Notes under the pieces: model-generated | What the model was told of the DNA's origin: nothing | Database searches by the model: none | What the model saw: only the letters and a program-made list of their open reading frames with translations | Assembly (NCBI RefSeq): GCF_036711975.1 | Contig: NC_091976.1 | Coordinates: forward strand, 6,014,001-6,078,000 | Direction: 5' to 3' | Length of the DNA stretch: 64,000 nucleotides | Origin: Onthophagus taurus | Taxonomy: Eukaryota > Arthropoda > Insecta > Coleoptera > Scarabaeidae | Program-made: the position numbers and the translations under genes | Shown here: positions 9,942 through 20,746 of the stretch, in pieces | Position numbering within the stretch: the first letter of the stretch is position 1 | Layout: every line of letters begins with the position of its first letter

Positions 9942-12678
9942 TTATTCACTTGTCTCCTCTTCGCTACTTCCATCGTTAGTTAATTGGTCTTGTGGCATTT
10001 TTCTTTTAAGACGTACATGGATGTTTTTCTTCCCTAACTTATAGTGTGTTGCTCCTTCGCAGTTTTTTAAGTTTTCAAAGAACTTCACGTTAAGCCGTTT
10101 GATGAAAGTTGTCACTGTAGGTATGTTTAATTCTTTATGAAGTTGGTCATTTCTAACGAACCACGGTGCATTTGTTGCAATCCTTAAAACTTTATTTTGA
10201 AAAGTCTGCAATTTCCGCAAATTGGTTTTGGAGGTATTTGACCATACACAGCTGGCGTATGTTAATAGCGATCTCAACAATGATTTATAAAGTAGGAGGG
10301 TGCATTCTATTTTTAGTTGGGATTTTCGATTTATGAGGGGATAAAGTTGGTTTAACCGTACATTTGCCTCATTGAGTTTTCGGTTGATATGAAAGCCCCA
10401 GTGAAGCCTCGTGTCGAGATATACTCCAAGATATTTAACAGCCTCGGTTGACCATTCTACACCTTCATTGTTAATTGATATTTCTGGTAGCTCTCGGAAT
10501 CTTCTTAACGTGAACATCTTCAATTGTGTTTTAGCCGGATTTACCATAATTCCCCATTTATTGGCCCACCTGCATACGATATTGATATCATTTTGTAGTG
10601 CGTCAGTTGTTTCCATGATGTTATTTCTCTGGCTGATAATAGCGGTGTCGTCAGCAAACATTGATAGTATTCCTGAAACGGTTGGTATATCGTGCACATA
10701 TATATTAAATAGCAAGGGGGCCAACACGCTGCCTTGAGGTCTTCACTCCGGCTTCTATAGATTTAATTGTTGATAATTCGTTATTGATTTTGATTTGGAA
10801 CGTTCGTTTATCAAGAAATGAGAATAATATAGCTGTTAAATATGATGGTAGTTTTAGGTGTAGTAGTTTGTATTTAAGGCCTTCTAACCAAACTTTATCG
10901 AACGCTTGGGCGAAGTCTAGGAAAGCTACCGCTGTGTATTGCTTTGCTTCAAATCCCTTTTCAATAGCTTCACTAAGTCTTAGTAGTTGATGACACGTTG
11001 AATGGTTATTTTTGAATCCAAACTGAAATGACGGAATAGTCCTTTCTATCACTAATTCTGTTTTTAGTCGGCTTTGGATGATCTTTTCTAAAATCTTTGA
11101 TAAAACTGTTAGTAAACTAATAGGACGATAACCGTCCATACAACTGTGATTTTTTCCAGGCTTCGGAAAGACTACGATTTGGGCATGTTTCCATTTATCT
11201 GGAAAATACCCAATTCTCAGACATCCATTAAATAGAGTTGTTAAAAAAACTAACATTTTATTGCTGAGTTGTTTTAAAATTTCGTTAGTGATCAAATCGT
11301 ACCCTGGACTTTTTTTTTTTTTAGGTAGTCGTTTGATTATGATTTTAATTTCATCAGGTGATGTTGGTTCAATTTCACTAGCGATTGGCATATGATTTTC
11401 AATGTAGTTTAGTATGTTTATTCTTTGCGTGTTTTTAATTATAGTAGGAGGACGAAAAATTTTTTCTAAATGTTCGCTAAATAGATTGCATTTTTCAGTA
11501 TCTGAATAAAACGTATTTTGGTCATCTTTGATAGGGCTTATAGTTTGCTTTTGCTGTATTAGCTTTTTCGTTGTTCGCCACATGCCAGGATCATTGTTTC
11601 CATATGTTTTAATTTGTTGTTGATAGCGTTCAATTCGAAAAACATCAAGTTCTTTTTTAATTCGGTGTGCCAAGTTGTTCATTCTGTTTTTAATTTCACG
11701 GTTCCGCGTTCGATGCCATTCTCGTCTCAAACTGTTTTTTTGTTTTATTAGTTCTGATATAGCAGCTGGTGTAAGTGCTTGATAAGGTTTGTTATTTCGT
11801 TTTTTATGAGGAATTGTTGATAGTTTTACACTTTCGCAAATGTTGTTTGTATAATTGGAGATTGTTTGATCTATTTCTTCCTTACAATCGATGTTAATTG
11901 GAGCTTTAGCCATTCGATCTAGTGTTTCTCGAAATTTTTCCCATATTGGTTTGCCATTTATCAGTTTTGGCGGTGGTGCGAAGTTTTTAGGAGAACTCTG
12001 AAACGATATGATTATTGGTACGTGATCGGAGTTTAATTCGCTTAGAACTTGTTGGGCAATAGGTTTCTTGAAATTTTTTTGTATAACAATATCAATTATA
12101 TCTGGTAGTCGCTCTTGCTGATACGGATAATACGTGTATTCTTCAGGTGGTATTATCTGTAATGCATTTATTGTTGAAATTTGTTGGAGTTTTATTCCAT
12201 TTGGATTACTAGCACGGCATCCCCATATTGTATTTTTACAATTCAAATCGCCTATCAAGAGTGTTGGAGTATCGGTATTAAATATGAGTCTTATGTCGCT
12301 TTCTATTAGTTGTTTATTTGGCTGTTTGTAGACAGATATTAATTTTATGTTAGTACCATCTATCGTTTTTATTTTAACTCCGACAGCTTCAAGATGTTGA
12401 ATGCCATTCAAGTGAATTTCTTCATGTTGTATTCCTCCCTTAATTAAAATTGCTGCTCCTTCTGCAGCTGTTGCTGCGTTTCGGTCTTTTCTATACACGT
12501 TATATCCTGGAATATTGCATCTTTCGCCTTGCTTTAAATGTGTTTCAGTAATGCATGCTATTTGGATGTTGTGTCGATAGAGAAATTCTATGGTTTCAGA
12601 TCGTTGGTTCTTTAGACCATTCGCATTCCAGTTCATAACGGTGATGTCTTGTATGGTACGGTTGCTATTGTTAGCCAT
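9942..12678 (-). pseudogene. LINE ORF2: endonuclease plus reverse transcriptase, one frameshift
   Basis: The N-terminal apurinic-type endonuclease shows MNWNANGL, ITETHL, a GDLNCKN block and SDHVPI. Reverse transcriptase follows (DLITNEILKQL, GYRPISLL, AFLDFAQAFDKVW) and then, in a shifted frame, LAPLLFNIYVHDIP and the catalytic FADD. The frame breaks at about 10740, where one extra base precedes the conserved P-Q-G-S motif; without it the two frames are continuous. The C-terminal part runs to 9942. The product would nick target DNA and prime reverse transcription. No RNase H domain is evident. It starts 72 bp after ORF1. Confidence 0.9.
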
Positions 12679-12750
12679 TGATAAGATTGGGAAGTAGGGA
12701 ACATGTGATGAATTCTTTGATTTGTGATATAATTGGTGTAAAAAGATCTT

Positions 12751-13848
12751 TTAGAAATTTGATAATGGTATTTGTAATGTGGTTGTGAGGGTTGAGGATA
12801 GAGGGTGATGATTGGAACCAGAGATAGGAGAAGTGTTTATGTTTTGGTGTTGTATGTTTGGTTGTTTTAGTATTTGTGAATAGCTTCTTGTGGTGGTTTG
12901 ATAACTATTGCTACTTTGGGGTGTTACTTTTGTAGTTTGGGTAATACCTTGTGGTCTTCGTCTAGGTGCGTTTCGTTGTTGGATGTTTTGATGAACCATA
13001 CAACCTCTGTAATTCGCTGGATGATTACCGCCGCAGTTTGCGCATGTTGGTGGACCAGTCTTCACCTTTGTGCAATTTTTAGTTATATGTTCTTTCCCAC
13101 ATTTAACACATTTCGGCTGTTTGAAACAGTAGTTTCTAGTGTGACCAAATTCTTGACATCGATGGCATTGTGGTATATTTCCCGGTTTCCTTCTTGCTTC
13201 AACGTCAACTATGCATTGAAAGATTGATTTAATATTATATATGCCCTTGGCGCTTTCGTCTGGTTTTAGTTGGACTGCACATATAGGTATCGGTCTTTTG
13301 TCTTTATTAAGTAATCTAGTTACTCTAATAATTGGGAGTTTATGGGTTAGTAGCTCGTTGGATATTTCTTCTTCGGTTAAAGATATGGGCAAATGTCTTA
13401 TAATTACAGATATATGCTTGGAATTAGGATCTTGAAATGAGTGAAATTCAAGTCCTTCTTCCGTGTAGAATTTTGTCAATTTGCGATAGTCATCAATATC
13501 GTTTAAATTAATTTTTAGTTTATTGTTAGTATATTTGGTACTAAATTCTTTGGTTACCTTTGTTTTAATATCCTTTAATATTTCTTGGTAGTTTACTACA
13601 TTATGTAGGAATATTGGTGGTATTTTAGAAGGTTTTTCAGAAATTTGTTGTTGGTCTTCCACTTTATCCGTTTGCATTGTTGATAATGGGTAGTATTTGT
13701 TGTTTTGTAAAAGGACATTAGGATTAGGATCCCATGTGTAGCGTTTTTGAGTCTCCGATATGGGAGGTGATAATACATCACTTTTCCTTTTGTTGTTATC
13801 TTTTTTTGTTGTTACGGTATTTCCTGACGGGCCTGCAGTGGCATCCAT
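12751..13848 (-). CDS. LINE ORF1 Gag-like protein with three zinc knuckles
   Basis: A 365-residue open frame with a Ser/Thr/Gln-rich N-terminus, a central RNA-binding-like region and three CCHC-type knuckles in the last third: CHRCQEFGHTRNYC, CVKCGKEHITKNC and CANCGGNHPANYRGC. The tail is rich in Gln, Thr and Ser. This is the standard nucleic-acid-binding ORF1 of Jockey/I-type LINEs, packaging the transcript with ORF2p. The frame is intact from ATG at 13848, right behind the 5' UTR. Confidence 0.9.
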   Translation of the reverse strand: MDATAGPSGNTVTTKKDNNKRKSDVLSPPISETQKRYTWDPNPNVLLQNNKYYPLSTMQTDKVEDQQQISEKPSKIPPIFLHNVVNYQEILKDIKTKVTKEFSTKYTNNKLKINLNDIDDYRKLTKFYTEEGLEFHSFQDPNSKHISVIIRHLPISLTEEEISNELLTHKLPIIRVTRLLNKDKRPIPICAVQLKPDESAKGIYNIKSIFQCIVDVEARRKPGNIPQCHRCQEFGHTRNYCFKQPKCVKCGKEHITKNCTKVKTGPPTCANCGGNHPANYRGCMVHQNIQQRNAPRRRPQGITQTTKVTPQSSNSYQTTTRSYSQILKQPNIQHQNINTSPISGSNHHPLSSTLTTTLQIPLSNF

Positions 13849-14195
13849 GCTTCCAGGACAGCTTTCCCCTTACGGGAAGCACGTTTTATAATTAATTTTG
13901 TTCATATTATAAGGATTTATTTCATATACGTATTCTGATAAGGAGTAATAAACCGGTCTTGTCTTGAGGGTGAACCTGTTATCGCGTTTAGAGCGCTCGA
14001 TACGTCCACTCGCTAGCACTGTCAGACACGGACTTTTTTTTTTTTTTTTATAATATGAAATAGGTGGCATAATCTCCTGAAGATGACTATTTTTAATAGT
14101 TGAAACCGGTGGAGCCGTACAAATAAAAGGTTCCACCTCAAATATACATAACCGTTTTATTTGAGTCGAATTCCTAAAGATGGAATGAAATAATA

Positions 14196-14437
14196 CTAAT
14201 GATATCTAGTTTTTTCTAAAGGGTCTTTTATATTCGGAAATAATTCGATAATAGTTTCTGCTGCATTCTTTTTTGCATATTCAGGTATTCGAAAATTTTG
14301 AAATTTTTCTTTTAAAATAAAACAAACTATTTGCACTAATTTGATTCGTAAACTGTTTGTAAGAAGTGCTTCTTTTTCATAGTAGTTAAATATGTTCTCA
14401 CCTCCTTTTTCTAGTAATCCTTTTATTGCACACTTAT
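14196..14437 (-). pseudogene. coding-like fragment, unknown protein
   Basis: An 80-codon open stretch without its own start. It begins KCAIKGLLEKGGENIFNYY and continues LTNSLRIKLVQIV and KNAAETIIELFPNIKDP to a TAG. The composition and amphipathic helices look like a real protein and recall uncharacterised insect proteins that share an L-T-x-x-x-R-x-x-L-V-x-I-V block. I cannot name a family. It might be an exon of the same gene as 14817-15104. Confidence 0.35.
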
Positions 14438-14816
14438 TTGTATAGGATTTTGTCCCTAGCTTTCTAAAGAAGCTATTTTTGAAATAAAAGTGCTTAAAAG
14501 TTACCTATAAATACAGGTGTCCGGATATTGCGTTCATATATTTAAAGGGTTGATTCAACATAACAAATTATGAAGAAAAGTTCATATACGGATGTTAAGG
14601 ATATTCAACATGTAGTTAATCCTCATTATTTCAAAAACCGTTGGGGTTAAAAAGTCGAAATTGTACATATCTATTTATTTTTACGCGAATATACGGACAC
14701 CGTGTATAAATCCAAGTAAGGTTCACTTTTACCATCATTTTCTTAAATTTATTAGACAATTATATCCAGCCAAGGATAGCGCTTAAAGCTGCAGTAACAA
14801 CGGCTGAACGATTAAG

Positions 14817-15104
14817 CTAAGAGGAAGATGGTAAAAGTGGCCTTATATCTAATACCTGAATACAGGACAATTTTAAATCTGTTTGGGCGACGACCGGCTC
14901 AAGCGTATTATTTGCGGATTGTAACCATTCATTTAACAAATCGTTCGAGGAGGATGTGCTTATAATGGAAACAGCGGAAGCGGTGTGATCAATAATATTT
15001 AATTCGTTTCTAATTTTTGCAACGACAATTTTAACTATATTATTATCGTTGCTTTTGTCGTCATGTAATTCAGAAAACTTCTTGACTAAATAAAATGTTA
15101 GCAT
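14817..15104 (-). CDS. hypothetical protein fragment
   Basis: A 95-residue frame, hydrophilic, beginning MLTFYLVKKFSEL and rich in Asp, Asn and Ser. No motif is recognised. It is upstream, in the same sense, of the coding-like stretch at 14196-14437 and might be an exon of the same gene. Weakly supported. Confidence 0.25.
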   Translation of the reverse strand: MLTFYLVKKFSELHDDKSNDNNIVKIVVAKIRNELNIIDHTASAVSIISTSSSNDLLNEWLQSANNTLEPVVAQTDLKLSCIQVLDIRPLLPSSS

Positions 15105-15324
15105 TGTATAGGTATTTTTATAACTACTAACATGAGTAAGACTGATAGCGATTCGTGTAAAAATTTAATCAAAGATAAGATTTTCTATTATTTGGAAATT
15201 TTCCAGAATGACTTGAAAACCATGCGTTTAAACGATTTTTTTAAGGATAAGAATAATTTTAAAATAAATTATCTTTTTAAATCAGTTCGAACATTTGGAT
15301 GTTTTCTATTAAATAACAAAGGTT

Positions 15325-16807
15325 TTAGGGAATAACTTTTAAAATCTTCCGGAAGTTCACAACACATTCGTCCGTCCTGGTATCGGCGTCGCCCTCAAGG
15401 TCGTTGGTGGAATTTTCGTTTCCAGATGAGTCATCGCCATCTTGGTTAATCCATTTCTTTATTCGCTCTGGAGGCAGCACGCTTTTGTACGGTTTCTGGG
15501 TAATAGTATTGCCTGGTATATTTGAAACTAAGTAACGATCATTGGCCAAAACTTTTTCGATACGTAATTTTCCCATGAACTTTGATGATATCTTCCGCCT
15601 ATTGAGTCGCTTGATCATCACGCTTTTTCTTCCTTTGTCATAATTCCATTTCTTTCTTGTGAACTTCTTGTGAAGTTCTTCTTTATGAACTCTTCTGCTT
15701 CTTCTTACTTTTCTAATGTCTCATCTAAGTATCGTCTAAATCCATTTATTCAAAACTTGATATTAACTTTATAGTCTTGTATTGTATTTGATCATTTTGG
15801 CGACGTAGTATTGCGGTTCATCTGCGGTGTTTAAAGATATCTTTTAGTTTAAAGGTTATTTTTACTTTGTAGATAACTTTATCAAACAAAGTTTTATTCA
15901 AAACTTAATATTAACTTAATAGTCTTGTATCGTATTTAACCATTTTGGTGCCGTAGTAATGCGGTTCATCTGCGGTGTTTAAAGATATTTTCTAGTTTAA
16001 AGGTTATTGTTACTTTGTAGATAACTTTATCAAATAAAGTTTTATTCTAAACTTAAAAATTAATAGTGACAGAATAATTTTTTCAAACAAAAACTTTTTG
16101 AAAATCCATCAATGACGGCAAATATGTGCTTGTACCCCCGTGATGTCTTTTCCAATTGTCCTAAATGGTCGATATGCAGGATTTCCCTTTATTGATACTG
16201 TGGAGAAATCCTTCTTTGGTCCTTGTTTTGTAATTGTGTTCGATGCACTTCAGGCAATTTTATAGGCATTTCTTAACATATTTCCTCATGTTTTTGAAAT
16301 AGTACCACTTTCCTTTCTCAGCTCTTCAACCGTCTTTAGTACACCCAACTGAGATATACTTCATGAACGCTCGTCACTAATCCTTTTCTAACAATTCGTA
16401 GTTCTTCTTATCACCAATACCAAGTAAGATCTTATTCTTCATTTCTTGAATGTCATTGTCTTTGTTATGTGCTACTTCAATGCTGGTTTGGTTATCGTCT
16501 TCCACGTAGAGCACTTTTTCTGTTCGGCTGAGGAAGTCCACATGAGCCACCTTTATTCCAAGCCTGTGTTCCACTTCATAGTTGAACTCTTGCAGCATTA
16601 TACATCAGGTAAACACCATACGATTACTTCTTTTTTTGATAATGTATACTTCAGGGCTGTACAATCGGTCACTATTTTAAACTCCTTTCCCAACAAGTAT
16701 ATCCTAAATTTTTCAACTGCTTTAACTACGGCCAGCGTTTCCAATCCAAAGCTGCCGTATCTGGACTCAATATCAGCAGTCTTCCAACTCGCATAGTATA
16801 CTGGATG
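15325..16807 (-). pseudogene. Ty3/Gypsy pol relic: RNase H to integrase end
   Basis: In gene order: an RNase H end (HPVYYASW, KTADIES; 16807-16621), the FNYEVEHRLGIKVAHVDFLSR tether (16598-16540), a zinc-binding integrase trace (about 16310-16230, a C-L-K-C motif) and the integrase C-terminus RLNRRKISSKFMGKLRIEKV (15621-15540). Several stops and shifts. The same pol continues on the other side of the PLE at 23455-23950, so the PLE landed inside this gene. Confidence 0.8.
15751..16050. repeat. 148-bp tandem duplication
   Basis: A unit starting CAAAACTTGATATTAAC at 15751 recurs at 15899 and a third partial unit begins at 16047; the spacing is 148 bp both times. The first two copies differ by a handful of bases. 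It sits between the integrase core and C-terminal traces of the Gypsy relic. Confidence 0.8.
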
Positions 16808-16871
16808 TAATAAACCAGGATTTATGTAAAAGTAAAAACATTTTTGAGAAATATTAAAATGTTTTAATTCT

Positions 16872-16922
16872 ATTTAAGTAGACATGTTTCGAAAACTAAT
16901 GTTTCATCTTCAGTACCTAAAT
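16872..16922 (-). ncRNA. hammerhead ribozyme, downstream pseudo-LTR
   Basis: On minus: stem I ATTTAGGTA pairs with TACTTAAAT (9 bp, one G-U), core CTGAAGA, one extra T, stem II GAAA/TTTC, then GAA, a 6-nt palindromic stem III ACATGT, and C at the cleavage position. All invariant core bases are present. The identical copy at 22385-22435 supports a functional role in processing PLE RNA. Confidence 0.8.
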
Positions 16923-18207
16923 TTATGAAAAAGAAGAAACAATTTAAACAAAGGTTAACCGGAACGTATTAATAACGGTAAAATGAAAATCGGAATTTGA
17001 AAAGGTGAACTTACATAGAAAAATTATACAATATAATGGAATTAGTTAATAGGTGGGGTTCAGGAGTAGATCTAATTTCTTATAACTAAATTACAATTAA
17101 ATTTAAATTAGATTAACAAAATCACAGATTAAAAACTTCAACAAAAAAGGATAAAATCTTGGAAGGTATCGTAAGATAAGGGTGTGGCGTAAAAAACGTT
17201 ATTATAATATAGCACGTACGGAATACAAAAAGAAAAATAAAATTTTTTGATTAGTTAGTTAAATTTGTGGTATAAGCGAGAATATTTGTTTTCTATTATT
17301 TCATTTAATAAATTATCTGTGTTATTTTTAGATTGTTTGTATATTTCGTATTCTTCCAGTAAGTCTAGCTTCAAAGATTTAGGTTGGTTATGAATAAGTT
17401 CCATATTATTAAGAATTATTTTATGTTTAGTTTCTGTAATATGTTTGAATATAGCGGAATTTTTATCTTTATTATGTTCTTTAAAACGTGTTAATAAGTT
17501 TCTCCCTGTTTGACCTATATAAATTTTATTACATTCACTACAGGAAATTTTGTAAACTCCGTTAAGTAAGTGAAAGTGGAATTTATGTTTATTATTAACG
17601 AGCATATTGGAGATTTTAGTGTTGTTTTTAGTGGCGCTATGTGTATGTTATGTGTTTTAGTTATGTGGTGTAGTTGATTGATTGTGGGGTTGTAATGTGA
17701 AATAGAAATATATTTAGGTGGGAGTTTATAATGAGGATAAATGAATGAGATAACTTTATTGTTATGAACTTTGTAAAAAATGTTTTGCATGTCTTTAATG
17801 TTATAACCGTTGTTTAAGCCTATTTTTATAATATTGTAAATTTCTGAATTGAAATTTTCGGTGTTGAGGGGTGTGTTGATGGCTCTGTGGAATAAGAACC
17901 TAAACGCGGCTTCTTTATATTTGAAACTAGTGAAAGAATTTTTGGGGATAATTGTGTCTGTAGTAGTTGGTTTACGGAAAATGTTGAAATTAAGGGAAGA
18001 GTTAGACATGTTTTTGGAAATTGTTAAATCAAGAAAATTGATGCTATTGTTAACTTCTTTCTCAATTGTGAAATCAAGGTTGCTGATATTGTTTATTAAA
18101 TTGAATAGGGCTATTAAATTAGCATCTGAACCATCATATAGAATGAGGATATCATCTACATATCTACAATAGAATTTAATATATTTAGTGGCAAAATGAT
18201 TATTTAA

Positions 18208-20746
18208 CCTTTAATGGGTAACATGGGAAAGTAGAATATAAATGGTAACGTGGGGTGTCTGATTACCCCCATTTATTTTTTCTATTTACTTAAGACATTA
18301 TGGACCTTTGATTTAATTTAGATGTTTATTTTGTTAGGAAAAACTTAAAGAATCATAAAAAAAATCATTTTTCTTTTTTTTTTAGTTTTGTGTATGAGTT
18401 TTTTTCACAAATATCTAAAATGTACAGTATTTTATAGGAAAACTCAAAAACTTACAATAATATCTAAAAGTGTTATAATATTATTTATTAATTAATGTTA
18501 ATACAAAAAAAAACTACAACGAGTGGACATTTTATACAACCCAAAGTCAGTAGTCTGAGTCTGAGGACGTGTTTTCTGCAGGTGCAAGGCAAGGCTCACA
18601 AACGGTTTTCATATGTTTATTACACATGTATTTGTTGCACTTGAAGCACGTAGTTTTAACCTTCATGTCATTTTTCCTAGGGCAAACAGTGCACCTAGAC
18701 CTTTGACCAGGATTTGGTGGAACAGCAGGTGCAATAGCATTGTCCATTTTGGCCCTCTTGGCTGCTCTTTGCCGTATTTCCTTTGGCAAGCGCATCTGCG
18801 TAGCTCTAGTTTGCACTTGTTGAGCTACTAATGTAAACCCCAATTCTTGCAAGAAGCTTTTACGGTTCATCTTACTTTGTGGATTGTTACCTTGAAACAC
18901 CACATAACTGTTTACGCTTGCCAGGTCTAGAATCCTAAATAGGAGCACTAGTGGCCATCGGTTGGTTTTTCTTGCTGTTGAGTATGTTGAGCACAGTTTA
19001 TCGACAACATCGACTCCACCTTTTGTCATGTTGTAAAAGGTGATTATTTCAGGTTTACTGTCCTCACCAGTGGTTTCATCAATTGTGCCATCCTCCAAGT
19101 GCATAGTTGAAAGAAGTACAACATTCTTGTTTTTTTTTGGTACATACGATACTACAGTTTTGTTATTCTGATATGCAAACACAGACGACTTTTCTGGTCT
19201 ACCTTTAGCAAGTAACTCCGGAGGCAATTCCTTTTTGTTTTTTTTCATCGTACCTACCATAGTGACATTTTGTTGAAGCAGCAGTTCTGCCAAAGGGAAA
19301 CTAGTAAACCAATTATCGATGGTTAGGTTCCTCCCTGATCTGTGGATAGGTTCTGTCAAACGCATCGTTACGTCAACTGTTGTGTTAGATACTTTGAACG
19401 AGCCATCATTTTGTTTTCCAACGTAAACTTCACACTTCAATATGTACCAAGTCCTAGCATCTACCAAAGTGAATATTTTTAAGCCATATTTGGCAGGCTT
19501 ACTAGGTATATACATGCGAAACGAGCAGCGTCCTCGAAAAGGCACAAGCTGCTCATCTAATGTGCAGTACTCAGAAACTGTGTAGACCTGCTTACAGTTG
19601 TGGTTGAAACGCTCAAAGATTTCACGAATTGGAGCAAGTTTATCCTCTTGCCTCCTAGCATGACGAGTATTTATGTCGTCAAATCGCATGTACCTAATTA
19701 AGAATTTAAACCTTTTCAAGCTCATAGTTGTTTGGAAAATATCAATTCCTAGTTGATGAACATTCCAAAGATCTTCTAAATTTTGATGGCCTGATTTTAC
19801 TAAACCACTAAGTATTAAAAGTCCAAATAATGCATTCATTTCGGTAATACTTGTTAGGTAAGTACTCCGATCATTTTTGTTTTTTTCTGAATGTTTTGCA
19901 ATCTTTATATTGGTAGAAGCCACTATTGTCTCAATCATCGTATCATCAAAAATTAATGAGAAACATTCTTTAGGTGTATTAGAATTCTGACCTATTGGCC
20001 GTACTCCTGGCAAATGTATCACTATATTTTGCTGCCTTGTTCTCACATTTCTCGGAAGTTGATGTTTTCTCCATGTCGTAACATTGTCTCTTCCTTTGTA
20101 TGTTGGACCATCGTGGAGTTCAACTACCGGCATTTCTTCTTCGGACAACTCCGACTCAGAGTTGTGGTCAGAAAATTGCACCTCGTCCACTTCAGAGTCT
20201 TCATCTTCAGAGGAGACCAATTCTTCTTCTTCAACTTCTTGAAGGAGGTCTTGTATTCTGCGGCATTCATCAGGTTCCATTCTGCAAAGCACAAACGAGT
20301 TTAGAATGTGACAAAATAATACAATAACTGTAAAGGCAAGTCGTACATGATGAAATTGCTATGTAACACACATCCAGGTTAGTTTATGTTTACGAAGGCC
20401 AAATTTAATGTGAGTTTATAGGTTAGGTTATAACAACTACAATTCTAGTTATTCAAGTCAGAAAAAACTATAATATACTTACTTTTATAAAAGAAATAGA
20501 AGAATGGATGCGGTGAAATGTGCTGACACAACGGGTAACGTGGGGGTACAGAGACTCCCCAAGCACTTTTGGAGGTTATGTTGAATAAACAGGATGTGTC
20601 AGCACTGAGACTCTACTGAATACAGACTGTCTTCAAGGTCACAGGAAGGTACCTGGAACTACACGACTGCTGCCAACTCCTGACAAAAAATATACCTCTT
20701 TTTTTAGAAGTGGGGGTATTTCCACCCCCACGTTACCTTTTAAAGG
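18208..20746 (-). mobile_element. piggyBac element, 2.5 kb, apparently complete
   Basis: It is flanked by TTAA at 18204-18207 and 20747-20750. Terminal inverted repeats are CCTTTAATGGGTAAC on the left and CCTTTAAAAGGTAACGTGGG (reverse complement) on the right. Subterminal copies of GGTAACGTGGGG lie at about 18245 and 20533. It carries one intact transposase and sits between the PMGSPLSG and YVDD motifs of the PLE reverse transcriptase. Confidence 0.95.
18547..20292 (-). CDS. piggyBac transposase
   Basis: A 581-residue intact frame, near the usual length for the family. Order: acidic N-terminus (about 20-55), RNase H-like core with Asp at about 246 (TLDEQ), 326 (TIDNW) and 428 (GGVDVVD), the three catalytic residues of piggyBac, then a basic stretch and a C-terminal cysteine-rich zinc domain (CTVCPRKNDMK ... 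CFKCNKYMCNKH). It cuts and rejoins DNA at TTAA without leaving a footprint. The start at 20292 lies 15 bp upstream of an alternative Met that begins MEPDE; either fits. No stop or shift was seen, so the element may be autonomous. Confidence 0.95.
   Translation of the reverse strand: MLCRMEPDECRRIQDLLQEVEEEELVSSEDEDSEVDEVQFSDHNSESELSEEEMPVVELHDGPTYKGRDNVTTWRKHQLPRNVRTRQQNIVIHLPGVRPIGQNSNTPKECFSLIFDDTMIETIVASTNIKIAKHSEKNKNDRSTYLTSITEMNALFGLLILSGLVKSGHQNLEDLWNVHQLGIDIFQTTMSLKRFKFLIRYMRFDDINTRHARRQEDKLAPIREIFERFNHNCKQVYTVSEYCTLDEQLVPFRGRCSFRMYIPSKPAKYGLKIFTLVDARTWYILKCEVYVGKQNDGSFKVSNTTVDVTMRLTEPIHRSGRNLTIDNWFTSFPLAELLLQQNVTMVGTMKKNKKELPPELLAKGRPEKSSVFAYQNNKTVVSYVPKKNKNVVLLSTMHLEDGTIDETTGEDSKPEIITFYNMTKGGVDVVDKLCSTYSTARKTNRWPLVLLFRILDLASVNSYVVFQGNNPQSKMNRKSFLQELGFTLVAQQVQTRATQMRLPKEIRQRAAKRAKMDNAIAPAVPPNPGQRSRCTVCPRKNDMKVKTTCFKCNKYMCNKHMKTVCEPCLAPAENTSSDSDY

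Larger units (their letters stand above)
9829..14036 (-). mobile_element. Jockey-like LINE, near full length
   Basis: A non-LTR retrotransposon reading right to left: 5' UTR (about 14036-13849), ORF1 (13848-12751), ORF2 (12678-9942), a polyadenylation-type AATAAA just before the tail and a 20-nt A tail (T run at 9829-9848 on plus). The 5' end is set at an A-rich junction, so the target duplication cannot be defined. Only one coding defect was found (see ORF2), so this is a fairly young copy. Confidence 0.85.

Noticed and set aside
15132..15335. 67-codon plus-strand frame MSKTDSDSCKN...
   Set aside because: It overlaps the end of the Gypsy integrase relic and has no recognisable feature; probably chance in AT-rich DNA.
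20014..20327. Plus-strand frames opposite the piggyBac transposase
   Set aside because: Shadow frames of the acidic, GAA/GAG-rich N-terminus of the transposase.
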